The position numbers and the translations under genes are program-made. Of a DNA stretch of 64,000 nucleotides, positions 21,981 to 31,836 are shown one piece after another; the stretch's first letter is position 1, and each line of letters opens with the position of its first letter. The DNA lies in assembly GCA_033220425.1 (NCBI GenBank), contig CM065647.1:4030001-4094000 (forward strand), in the 5' to 3' direction. The notes beneath the pieces were generated by a model that saw only the letters and a program-made list of their open reading frames with translations, was not told the origin of the DNA and made no database searches. Source of the DNA: Lepraria neglecta (lineage: Eukaryota; Ascomycota; Lecanoromycetes; Lecanorales; Stereocaulaceae).

Positions 21981-23748
21981 CTATATTTCTACACCTTCCA
22001 CTTGAGGCTTCTTTGACTCTTCTTGTCCGACTATATTTTCTTCCATAAACTCCACCTTTTCGCCAGCTTCCGTTGCCAACAGTGCCTTTGGTGAAAACTG
22101 ACGAAGTGTCTGTCCTTTCCAAGCTAGCAGAGCTATCAGGACAGCCGCGAAGATATCGAAGAATGCCGCCATGCCTAACACCCATCCTACGCTGACAGCC
22201 GCTTCCCAAGGAAAGACAAAAAAGCCGAGCGCGATGGAGAATCCTAGTAGGTACATGTGTATAGCGATGGCAACCTCGTTCGCTGATGTGATAAAACACT
22301 CCGTAACATAGTTGATGCAGACAGGTACGGAGAGAGTCGCAGCGAAAACTACCAGGAAAAGGCCCAGAGCCAGTACCATGAAGTGCAGATGATATTGGAG
22401 CCCAGCACCAAAGATACCAAGTCCTATTGGAGACACGAAACCTGGCAGAACCATGTTCCAGAGACGATACTCGGGGTGCCAGAGTCCGTGACTAAAACGC
22501 CGTGAGGCCCACAGGGGAAGCGCATCGCCTATCCACCATCCCACAGCCTGAGCGACGAGGATGCCAACCCAGGCATTAAATGTAACTATTGGCTTTCATG
22601 AACACCCTCAAGATAGAACAGGAGAAGGAAATAACGCACAAGCAGCATTTTGCAGCGGAGAAAAGCCATAGCCTCCCTCGGCTTCGGGAGTTTGTAGGAA
22701 AATAGTCAGGAGGACGTTGAGCATGACAGAGAAGCCAAATGCCACGAATGCGTAGGAACCGGCAATAATGACTACTGGAGCCGCGGCGATAATAAAAGGC
22801 GTTGCAGCAACTCTCGTCTGTTATGAACGGTTAAGCAGAACCTCCTATCAGAACAGGACCTAGACACCTACAACTTCGCGATAGCCAGCATGACGGACAA
22901 TTTTGTTGCCGGGAAAGAATGTAGCGATTCTATTTCGTAGGAAAGTCTCAGGTTTTCTGGGATATGGCTGGTCATCTTCGCTTCGCCGGAAACCGGTCTC
23001 TTCTAGAAAACAGAAGACAAGAACCATGGCAACGCCGAGGGGAGCGATTGTGCACCAGAACACAAAGGGCCAAGGCTGGTTCTGAACAATAAAGCCGCCA
23101 ATTTTGGGACCTGCAACCACTCCACCTAGAAGACTTAGCTCATAACTTATAAACGCTTTGCCTCGTTGATGAAGAAAGAATATGTCCATTGGGTAGGCTG
23201 GACCGAATATTGTTGGCATCGCAGCGAACATCCCAGCCAGCAGTCGAGAGATTGTAAATGGCACGTAATCATCCTCGCCAGTCATTCGGGCCGCCCAGAT
23301 TTGGCAGGCCAGCGCTGCTAGTAGGCACCAGAAAATAACAGAAGCTCTACCGATCACGCATGCTAGGGGCGTTAAAATAAGGGGACCAGTGAAGAGACCG
23401 GCGATGGCAACGGTAACAGTGTAGGATAGGTCAATTGTAGAGCGATGGTACAGTGGTGCTTGCAGAACGTATGCAAGCTGATGCGAGGTTGGAATGAGTG
23501 TTGCCGCAAAAGCGGAAAAACACGTCACAGCCAGTGTGCCGTATTTTTTCTTGAGGGGCCAATTCTAAAGTGAACGAGTTGTGGATCAGTTTCTTTCTAG
23601 CTTAGGTAGAAATTGAAGAGGTGGCGGGGGAGTCCAACGATACTGCGAGTTTGCGAGAGCCCTGACCTACCAATGGGTCCCTTCGATCATCGCTGGGTCG
23701 TGGAATCGAAAAGGTGGTGCCATGCCGACCGACTTGGACTGGCTTCAT
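21981..23748 (-). CDS. MFS transporter, drug:H+ antiporter-like (517 aa)
   Basis: Four exons on the minus strand: 23748-23671, 23564-22872, 22817-22640 and 22585-21981. Donors GTAGGT, GTAGGT and GTGCGT with TTAG, ACAG and ATAG acceptors keep one frame. The short first exon supplies the cytosolic start ending DDRRDPL and joins to NWPLKKKYGTLAVT, the usual entry to membrane segment 1 in fungal multidrug MFS proteins. About 12 hydrophobic segments follow, with YTVTVAIAGLFTGPL, ISRLLAGMFA, HQRGKAFISYELSLLGGVVAGP and the central loop FLEETGF. The normal G-x-L-x-D-R-x-G-R loop motif is altered (LACVIGRASVIFW). It is a plasma-membrane exporter or uptake carrier of unknown substrate. A pogo-type transposon sits 59 bp upstream of the ATG, so its promoter is probably displaced. 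Confidence 0.85.
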
Positions 23749-23807
23749 TCTGCGACTTGTTTCGATAACAACTTAGTCACCGAGTTGATTGATAAGCGAA
23801 AACGATA

Positions 23808-23855
23808 ACGTAATCTACCCCCAAACGAGACATACCCCCAAACGAGACAGCGCCC
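23808..23855 (+). repeat. Left terminal inverted repeat of the first pogo element (48 bp)
   Basis: Exact reverse complement of 25602-25649; includes a tandemly repeated 17 bp subunit. Confidence 0.95.
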
Positions 23856-23888
23856 CACACCGACGCGTCTTTTCAACAAAATTCGAAA

Positions 23889-25387
23889 ATGCCCCCCAAC
23901 CATAAAGGCGATCAAGAAGCTAGAATCTCCGAAGCCATTGAAGCTATCCATAATAATGATTCCCCAAGTATACGCGCCGCAGCCCGTACCTACGATGTCC
24001 CTCGCTCAACTTTAGCTAAGCGTCTTCGTAGGCAGCCAACATATCAACAATCCCGAATAGCAAATCGAAAGCTCCTCCCTACGGAAGAAGAAGCTCTTTT
24101 CCAATGGATTATATCTATAGGCGAACGGGGATTTCCACCCCGGATTTCTGCTGTACGCAAAATGGCTGATATTCTTCTTTCAGCGCGCGCTGGATCCCCC
24201 GCTAACGCGTCACCTACCGTGGGCGAAAATTGGGTCCGCAAATTCGTCAATCGCCATAAGCAGCTCCAATCGAAATATACACGGAAGTACGACTACCAAC
24301 GGGCTTTGTGCGAGGACCCTAAAGCCATAGGTGACTGGTTTCGGCTCGTAGAAAATACACGGGCGAAATATGGTATCCCGGACGAAGACGTCTACAATTT
24401 CGACGAAACGGGGTTCCAAATGGGGGTTATAGGCACCGCCAAGGTGGTAACAGGGTTACAAAGAGCTGGAAAAGCATTGATTATACAGCCGGGGAATCGA
24501 GAATGGGTGACAGCCGTGGAAGCTATTAACGCCAATGGCTGGGCCCTGCCCCCTATGATCATTTTCGCGGGCAAAATGCATCAGGCCGCGTGGTATAAGG
24601 CCCTGCCACCGCAGTGGACGATTGCTGTTAGTGACAATGGGTGGACTACCGATAAAATTGGCCTGATTTGGCTCCAGACCGTATTCAATGAATACACAAA
24701 GGCCCGTACGATTGGGCAGTATCGACTACTGATCTTGGACGGCCATGGAAGTCACGCGACCCCTGAATTCGATCGATTCTGCCTGGACAACGCGATTATA
24801 ACCTTGTGTATGCTACCGCATTCGTCATATCTGCTGCAGCTATTGGATATCGGCTGCTTTTCGCCGCTGAAACGCGCGTATGGATATCAGGTGGAAATCT
24901 GTATGCAGCTTGGACGCAATTATATCGACAAGCTTGACTTCTTAGAGGCTTTTAAACCTGCCCGCGCAGCAGCCCTAAGTTCATTGAATATCTACAGCGG
25001 ATTTGCTGCAGCTGGACTAGTGCCATATAATCCTGAGCGAGTCCTATCGCGTCTCCAGTTCAGGCTACGAACGCCTACCCCCCTGCATCGGAGACGGCTA
25101 TAGCAGCCCGCCAAACCCCCAAAACACCCTACACCGCGGCTTAATTGGCTCAGGAATATACTACAATTAAGGAGTTACTGAAACGATGTTCAAAAAGCCC
25201 CCTAAGTCCGACGGAAAAGGCACTGAAGCGGGTGGTTAAAGGGTGTCAAATGGCTATGTATAACGCTGCCCTTTTAGCCAGCGAAATCAAGGATCTACAG
25301 GCTATGAGCGCGCGTCAAAAGCGCAAGCGAGAAACTCCTCGCTCATATATAGCTAGTGGGGGGGTTCTAACTGCGGAGGAAGGATAA
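23889..25387 (+). pseudogene. pogo/Fot1 transposase, nearly intact but broken near the C-terminus
   Basis: The ATG at 23889 opens 404 codons. An N-terminal helix-turn-helix (SIRAAARTYDVPRSTLAKRL) and CENP-B-type DNA-binding half precede the DDE domain: D172 in NFDETGFQMG, D284 in LILDGHGSH and D320 in LLDIGCFSPLK, with 35 residues between the last two (DD35D). The family's usual QPLDVG is QLLDIG here. At the C6 run near 25079 the frame shifts: in the +2 frame the family's typical tail continues (PPASETAIAARQTPKTPYTA), then a TAA at 25142-25144 and the normal end (SYIASGGVLTAEEG). One indel plus one nonsense change therefore remove the last ~95 residues. The catalytic core is complete, so activity of the shorter protein cannot be excluded. 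Confidence 0.9.
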
Positions 25388-25601
25388 GATCGAGTTAAAA
25401 GAGCTTAAGTAGCTGATAAAGCTGTTTTGAGCGGAGTTACTGCGCAAGCTTCTGGCCGCGCGCCACCAAGATGTAGTATGTATAGCTCGCTGGAGCATAA
25501 TGCCAGGGTATGTCCGATACGTGTAGCTTGATTTCTAGTTATAAATAGCTTAATTCTATGGAAATTTGTTGATATTTCATACGTTAGTTGCATTTCGGGG
25601 T

Positions 25602-25649
25602 GGGCGCTGTCTCGTTTGGGGGTATGTCTCGTTTGGGGGTAGATTACGT
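25602..25649 (-). repeat. Right terminal inverted repeat of the first pogo element (48 bp)
   Basis: Exact reverse complement of 23808-23855. Confidence 0.95.
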
Positions 25650-25651
25650 TA

Positions 25652-26771
25652 ACCTCGGTTCACAATTGCCCTTGTTACGCAAAGCATGAGGAGATCCAGC
25701 ACCAAAAAGATGCGAATGATTGGGAGAGCATAAGTCATTAGGAGAAAGGGGAATGTGGCTAGGTGGGGAAAAACCAGTTGTTATTGATACAAGCGAGTCG
25801 AGTGAGACAGGGCAAGATCTGGAAGGCATCACATACGTAGATAGAAAGACCTGATGCATCGTATCACATTGCGCAGGTGTATGCCGCCTTTTCAATGATT
25901 GGTGCGGGACGTCTAATGGTTAATCTAGCTACTGTTGACCGTGGCTATGGCGCAGAGCTGAAGCCATCGGTGGCAACCGTCGACGAATCCATATATGTTC
26001 AAATACTGCTCCGACATCTAATGAGTGCTGTGGTTTAGCGGCAGAATCGCGACGCAAATGTCAGTGGCAAAAGCTCCTGGGTTCGAATCTGCTAAATGAT
26101 GATGATATTGTGGTAACGCCGAGCGCTGCGCTGAAGACAAAAAAAAATTCTGCTGACTATATGATTATGCGCTTATTTGCTTATTGGCTTGTTTGATTGA
26201 TTGCTTGCTAATGCGTACCCAGGTCCAGTTGCAAATTTTTTTTGGGACTTGAATGAGTGACTATGTAGGATGGCTATATAGGAGAGATCAGTGATCTTGT
26301 AGGTACTTTGGGGTTACCTGATTTTGGTGGTGTTTTGGTGAGAGAAAGTTCGATATGATGTACCTCCAAGAGAAAGCTTTGAATACAGATAGTCAAATAT
26401 GTTGAATATGCTTGCGGACCAAAATAGTGAGAATGTTGAAGTCTCGATGCGGCGACGACGAGGTCATTTGGCGACTAGCCCTGCTGCTCGGTACGCCTCT
26501 TAGCTTCACCAATGAAGGCGGTGTACTTGGCGTTACGTACTACTATATCACCGCCGCCAACCCCTAGGATTTTGTTGAAGAATCCTGCTCAGCTCGTCTT
26601 TTTGCCCGAGTTAAAATTTGCATCTTCCGTGGTGGCTTGTCTATTGACAATTTCGACGTATGGCGCTTATGCTGCTCAGGAACGTTAGATCGCGGAGTTT
26701 CTTCAACAGCTTGTGGTTGCTTCAGAGAACTTAGAGAAGGCTGACGCTACTGATGTTAGTCCAAAAAAAGG
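25652..26771. other. Intergenic/relic region, no protein gene seen
   Basis: The right flank of the transposon contains an 83-codon minus-strand ORF without motifs, a tRNA-like segment (listed separately) and AT-rich sequence. The rest shows nothing I can support. Confidence 0.4.
26025..26155 (+). repeat. tRNA-like segment with A and B boxes; possible SINE head
   Basis: TGGTTTAGCGGCAGAATC resembles a tRNA D-arm with a pairable 4 bp stem, and GGGTTCGAATC about 45 bp later is a near-perfect T-loop/B box. The anticodon and T stems do not pair properly and no acceptor stem is found, so it is not a working tRNA. An A9 run follows at about 26139, as in tRNA-derived SINEs. Confidence 0.4.
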
Positions 26772-27926
26772 CTATTTGATATATATATTTACATCGCTAA
26801 AAGACTCGCGGGATTTCTCTGATTTAATTGCGATTGGCGGCTTGCATGGAGCAAAAGGATCCGGTGGAGGAGTCCAGTCATCGCCTTCTGAATCGATATA
26901 AATAATGTCCTTATTGTCTGCATTGCTTACTACCTCGAGCACATTATCTACCGAGCTCTCTATAGATGGCGCTACTGTCTCCGGTTTTTTACCTGCAGGG
27001 GATGGTGAAGTATAAGGCGTCTGATCTTTTTGAGATTGCTCAACCGCAGGACGCTGGCGATCTGCCCATTGCGGTGTTCCTGATATAGGCTTCTTGCGGG
27101 CTGTGGGCACCCTGCTTGTAGAAGGTGTTTTGCTCGATGAGGCCTTACTTACAGAAGAAGCCTTCGCTGAAGAAGCCGACTTTTCCTGCTTGATTTAGGG
27201 TCTTTTACTTTTCGATGCAGACAAGGCTCCGGCGGTCTTCTCTACCTTAATTGGTAAATCACAGTCGGTGTCCTCAACTTCCTCTTCAATAACTAGTAGA
27301 GGATTCTCGTATTCGCAGATCGCCCATACCTCGTAGGTGGTTTCCGGTCCTTTTTTTTTACCGTTGAGAGACTTGATTAATTCTGCAATAGTACTGACTC
27401 CATAAACGGCGTCTTCAACGGGGCAATATATCTCCTTCTCAAGATACAGATTTGAGTACCAATGAGCGACGCATGTTGGATCGTCTAGAAGGCCGTTGAA
27501 TGTCGCGTCTTTCTGGCAGATATGTCGTTGTATGAAATCGTCCAGCCCTGCTACCTGCTCATTGCGGAGGTTTTAAATGTAAGCAGATGCTAAGGTCTCG
27601 TGGTCTCATGTTCTTGCCCTTCTTCGTCTTACCCTTCCCATCCCGCGCCATTATAGCCAGTATCTCATCATCTTTATAGACACGTCCATAGAAAAGGTCC
27701 TTGATGTAGGTGACGCTCACCGGCGACCAATCGATCTTATCGTACTTGTAGGCTTCCCATTCTTTCAGATGCTCCTTCAGCGTAGTCTTTCTGACGTCAG
27801 CGCCAGGATATACAGCATTGAGACGTTTTAGGATGGTGTCGATTTTGATATCGTCTTGCACCCATTGAAGAATCTCATCTTTGTATACTTCTAAGCTCTT
27901 GCGGGGCCGTCCGCCGGGTATCCTGG
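26772..27926 (-). pseudogene. Broken gene with HTH-like N-terminus and Ser/Lys/Pro-rich tail, unknown function
   Basis: Read on the minus strand, PGGRPRKSLEVYKDEILQWV followed by ILKRLNAVYPGADVRKTTLKEHLKEW looks like a Clr5-like or transposon-associated helix-turn-helix segment. The first frame (to 27559) ends at a TGA, but the adjacent frame continues a coherent protein (NEQVAGLDDFIQRHICQKD, DDPTCVAHWYSNLYLEKEIY), so a one-base indel lies near 27570. A TAA at 27197-27199 interrupts it again before a Ser/Lys/Thr/Pro-rich tail ending at 26772. I do not know the family. Its position amid repeats suggests a transposon-borne or duplicated gene. Confidence 0.5.
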
Positions 27927-28001
27927 ATCAGGGAAGAGAAGGAGAGGTAGGGAGGATATATAGATTTATCTGTAGGAGTGGTTATAGGCGTCTGAAGAAG
28001 A

Positions 28002-28252
28002 GATAAATGGTTAGCGATTTACTTATACAGGTTTCAAAGCCAGAAAACAGTTACTTAGATATCCTCCTTTTGCACCAAAATTTAGGTGTATTCGAAGGAC
28101 AGCGCAGTTGCAATTTGGTCTTCTCTATAGAGTTCTTCTAGCGACAGCGACGGCGACGTGGAAGAAATTCGGCTATACGGGGACGTCGATGAGGTGGAGA
28201 AGCATCACCCCACCAACGGTGCCCCACTCGGTAGCGCCTGGTTGGTGTTGCA
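28002..28252 (+). repeat. Left copy of a 250-270 bp direct repeat
   Basis: Begins GATAAATGGTTAGCGATTTA and ends GGTTGGTGTTGCA. The copy at 29264-29530 has the same boundaries. Differences are mostly transitions plus small indels (8-10 bp). The plus-strand reading SDSDGDVEEIRLYGDVDEVE suggests coding ancestry. Confidence 0.85.
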
Positions 28253-28384
28253 GCGCTTGATATGCTTGGCGTTCGAGTCGGATATCGCTTATTACACGCT
28301 AATTACTATAGGCTTAGTACGTGCTTTCCTATACTCCTTTCTCTTGCTACCGACCTGTCGATCGACACTCTATATCTTATATAT

Positions 28385-29224
28385 ATGCCCGCTATGGAAC
28401 AACTGTACGAGCCCGCAGCCGTCGCCGCCGGCGTTTCCCCCTCATCTCTAGCCTCTTCACCTTCTGCCGAATTCTACGAAAACACCAACCCCAGGAATTG
28501 GACGGTCTCGGTTATTTCGCGTGGCCTTATGGTCGAACAGGCCTACTGCAAGGAGATTCGAGCAGTATTGAAGAAAGAGATGGAAAGGAGACATATCGTT
28601 GGTACGTCCCTGGGGACACCGGAGAACCAGGCCAAACTCGGCGAGGCCTTACAGCAGTTGGAAACAGCATTTCCCTCCGTTTTCACACCTAGAATCCCCT
28701 AACCCTGGCTGGAGAGTTGCAAATTGGGTATGGCCAGAAAGATCAACAATACCTACAATCACTATTGTAATCGCAGAAGGCGTGCCGTACCGTCTCTCTC
28801 TACGGATAGTGCTCTATGTATAGCGCGTCCGCTCACCTTCGGTGAAACGGGATTCTATATCCGGTCGACAGAGACGACGGCGGATACGCTTTTCTTCGCC
28901 TCCGATATCATTAAGGAGAAAAAACCTCTGGCCAGTATTACGTCAGACGAGATCGAATTTGGAATGTTTAAAGAGGTCTTGCGCGAGGACGGTGTCTACA
29001 ACGGCTCGACCGACCGAATTCTTTGTCGTATTAGCAAAAACGACGTCGAAGTTGATCACGCCCGCAAATTCAAGGCGGCTGCCTTGCATATGTACCACAG
29101 AGGCGAGAATCCTATCTCGTTTCATATTGAGGCGCGCCTGCGAGGTACGTATCTCGTGCTTTGCTTCGATCGCGCTCCTACTGACTATACTCCAGTAAAA
29201 CGGCGGGCCCGCGTGAAATATTGA
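28385..29224 (+). pseudogene. Unknown ORF interrupted by one TAA, between two direct repeats
   Basis: From the ATG at 28385 a single frame runs to a TAA at 28700-28702 and then continues open to 29224 (279 sense codons around one stop). N-terminal residues include EQLYEPAAVAAGVSP and SRGLMVEQAYCKEIRAVLKK; the downstream half includes LTFGETGFYIRSTETTADTL, SDEIEFGMFKEVLREDG and DHARKFKAAALHMYHRG. The composition is protein-like on both sides of the stop. I do not recognise the family. It may be a recently broken gene, two short genes, or readthrough around an unmodelled intron. It is exactly bracketed by the 28002 and 29264 repeats. Confidence 0.5.
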
Positions 29225-29263
29225 ACAATAGGCACACCTCACGTCCGTTTCCGCGGTATATTT

Positions 29264-29530
29264 GATAAATGGTTAGCGATTTGCTTATACAGGTTTCAAA
29301 GCGCAATGGGCAGAAAACAGTTACTTGGATGTCCTCTTTTTGCACCAAAATTTGGGTGTATTCGAAGGACGGCGCAGTTGCAATTTGGTCTCTGCAAATT
29401 TCTCTATAGAGTTCTTATATCTTCTCTAGCGACAGCGACGGCGACGTGGAAGAAATTCGGCCATACGGGGGGTGGGGAAGCATCACCCCACCAACGGTGC
29501 CCCACTCGGTAGCGCCTTGTTGGTGTTGCA
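29264..29530 (+). repeat. Right copy of the 250-270 bp direct repeat
   Basis: Same start and end as 28002-28252. It keeps G where the left copy has A at several sites (for example TTGGATG versus TTAGATA), so the left copy looks more mutated. Confidence 0.85.
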
Positions 29531-30227
29531 CCCGCGTTTTCGACTTTTTGTATATACGGTCAACAGTACTAGCCGCTCCTCGGTTATATGCAAGGATACG
29601 TTGTCAACTTGTCACATTTGTCGAAAGTGCGTTGCAAGTCAATCCCCCCATCGGTCGGATTATGCATAGCAACAAACATGATCTGCAGCCCTTCGTATAG
29701 TGCCGCAAGTGGAGCATGGAGCATGGAGCATGGATCATGACTACGGCTTTGTGACAGAATCTTGAACCAGTCTCTCGGGAACGGGAACGGAAACCGGAGC
29801 GACACACATTGTATCTTGCTTGAGGCATTAATAGGGCAAACAAGGCAATTAAGGCATAGGGAGCCGTTGATAGCAATGCGGGGTCTGCTACGGCTACGCA
29901 CCTTTTCAGCTGTGCGAGATATGACGAGTTTCCAACATGGCGACCTGATCTATTGGATACCATAAAACAGCATTTCATACACGGTTGGCTCCGGTTCCGT
30001 CGCCTCTGCCGCAACTATGTGTCAGAACTAGTCCACATCATCTCCGCGATGTAACTTCAGCCCATTTGAAGGATTTGAAGGATTTGAAGGATTCGTCTCT
30101 TGTCGCAACACCTACTTTTCTCTACCCTTGTTCAAAATTACGACTGCTACCTCTGGTTTTAACGGCTCTGATACTGTATCAAAAAACATGAACAATTTGA
30201 TTTCTGTATCTTGTTAGCAATTTGGAG
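29531..30227. other. Intergenic region with short tandem repeats, no gene seen
   Basis: Contains GCATGGA repeats near 29714 and a GATTTGAAG 9 bp unit repeated about three times near 30070. No coding region is supported. Confidence 0.5.
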
Positions 30228-31587
30228 ATGAGCAATAAAGGGTCAAGCATCTCGCAGAGGCTCTGCTCACCAAGTATCAATGACGATGGCGGAAATCTCG
30301 AAACCTCCCTTTCCAATGACACACGTGGTCCGCAGGTCCTTGCTGTAGCATGGCTCACCCAAGCTCTGGCTATGATCACCGTTGCTTTGAGGTTATACGT
30401 CCGAACCAAAGCCCACTCCATCGGTTGGGATGATTGCCTTGTATGTCTAGAATTGGTACGTCCGCATGGAACCCATTCATGGCTCTTAGATAAGCAGGAT
30501 TGACATTTTTCTATGGCATATAGCTCAGCATTTCTTTTGGCTCAGTGTGTAACCCTTTGCAAATCCATTACGGTTTTGGTCGTCATGTCGAATATATCCT
30601 CCCAACAATTCCGCAGGTCACCGAGTGGACTACAATTGCAGTTATAGTCAGCTATATCTCCATATTCTCCGTCAAGACCTCTGTCTCTCTTTTTATTCTC
30701 CGAGTTATCAAGGGAACCTATCGACCCGTACGGATTGTGCTCTACTGCTTCATGGTCTTTTTGGCTCTATCCACCCTCGCTGCCATCATTGCCGCATCAG
30801 TTGAATGTATTCCTCTCGAGAAGTTGTGGAATCCGAATATCGCAGGGACCTGCTATTCAAGTACCGTATCGCAGCAAGTCACGAGAGTCTTTAGAGGTAA
30901 AACCTGCGCCATCGAAAGGGGATGTGTATGAAGCTGACGAACGTCTAAGCTTTCGGCGCCGCGACAGATTTTTTCTGTGTCATAATACCAAGCTTCATCA
31001 TCCGTGGACTTCAAATGAACAGAAGCACCAATAATGCTCTGCTAGTAATCCTAGCGCTTGGTCTGATGTAAGTTTGTGAGCCATCAATTGGAAACTCTTG
31101 ACTGACGGTAATAAAGACCTGCCGCCTGCGCTATTGGAAAGAGCGTGACCACGGAATTTTCATCCAAGGATATCACTTGTGAGCGTTTACTACATTCATC
31201 CAGGTTGTATTCCGGCGCGCTTTTTCTGACGCAAAGGATAGGGGACCAAGTGCCTGTGGAGTTTTGGACCGTGTACTCGTCCCTGATGCCGACACGCACT
31301 AAAAAGACCCAACTGCTGATATTTCAAATAGTATAGAAGCTAACTTCGGTGTTTTTGTTGCATCCTTACCAGCTCTACGCTCGCTCTTCTCGGGTCTAAC
31401 AGAACTGGCAACACGTCTGCTCTCAGGAAAACCCTCATCGTATGAATACACCAAAAGAACGAACAACCCGCATCATAGTCAACAAAAATCTTTTGGGAGG
31501 CTTGAATCCGATCCGGCCGTTGATACCGACGGCGTGGATCTCATGCCCATGAACAACATCGCCGCCAAGGCCACGACAGCGGTTTAA
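30228..31587 (+). CDS. Rhodopsin-domain (SAT4/PTH11-like) integral membrane protein, six exons (355 aa)
   Basis: Join 30228-30455, 30524-30896, 30950-31067, 31117-31178, 31242-31272, 31332-31587; all introns are 49-68 bp with GT-AG ends, and the sum is a complete frame. The product has seven hydrophobic segments with hallmarks of the fungal rhodopsin-domain family: LYVRTKAHSIGWDD, IHYGFGRH, SVKTSVSLFILRV, FGAATDFFCVIIPSFIIRGL, DITWDQVPVEFWTVIEANFG and VASLPALRSLF. Such proteins are often called PTH11-like GPCRs; some sense surface or nutrient cues, most are uncharacterised. The Ser-rich C-terminal tail is probably cytosolic. No lesion is needed to obtain this model; the third exon's donor (30897) has an alternative at about 30861. 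Confidence 0.8.
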
Positions 31588-31836
31588 TTCGGGCGGCAAG
31601 AGAATTTGGACCTTGAAGCCGTGCACCTATAGGAACATACATACTCAAGTAAAATTAAGGATGGGTGAGGGTATTTAGATCAGTTCATGGTCCATTTTGG
31701 GATGTGCTGCGGTTATATTCTTCATTAAACTCGAAAAAGAATGAATTTTCATTTTCCTATGGATAGATAACCACATTCGTTAGATACAGACCGCTCACTT
31801 CATGTTATACACTTCGCAGTAGAGTGTTCATTTTAC

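Larger units (their letters stand above)
23806..25651. mobile_element. pogo/Fot1-type DNA transposon, 1,842 bp, with TA target duplication
   Basis: The element spans 23808-25649 with TA duplicated at 23806-23807 and 25650-25651. Its 48 bp terminal inverted repeats (23808-23855 and 25602-25649) are identical, starting ACGTAATCTACCCCCAAACG. Each TIR contains two copies of a 17 bp unit (TACCCCCAAACGAGACA). The TA duplication, the TIRs and the DD35D transposase place it in the Tc1/mariner superfamily, pogo/Fot1 branch. Identical TIRs point to a recent insertion. Confidence 0.95.

Noticed and set aside
23748-25895. MFS gene disrupted inside its coding region by the pogo element
   Set aside because: An in-frame ATG at 23748 in a 26-codon exon joins cleanly to exon 2, so the insertion lies upstream of the start, not within the coding region.
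26025-26095. A functional tRNA gene
   Set aside because: The A and B boxes look right, but acceptor, anticodon and T stems do not pair, so it is reported only as tRNA-like.
28002-29530. LTR retrotransposon with 250 bp LTRs
   Set aside because: No primer-binding site, polypurine tract, target duplication or gag/pol domain; the internal region is only 1 kb.
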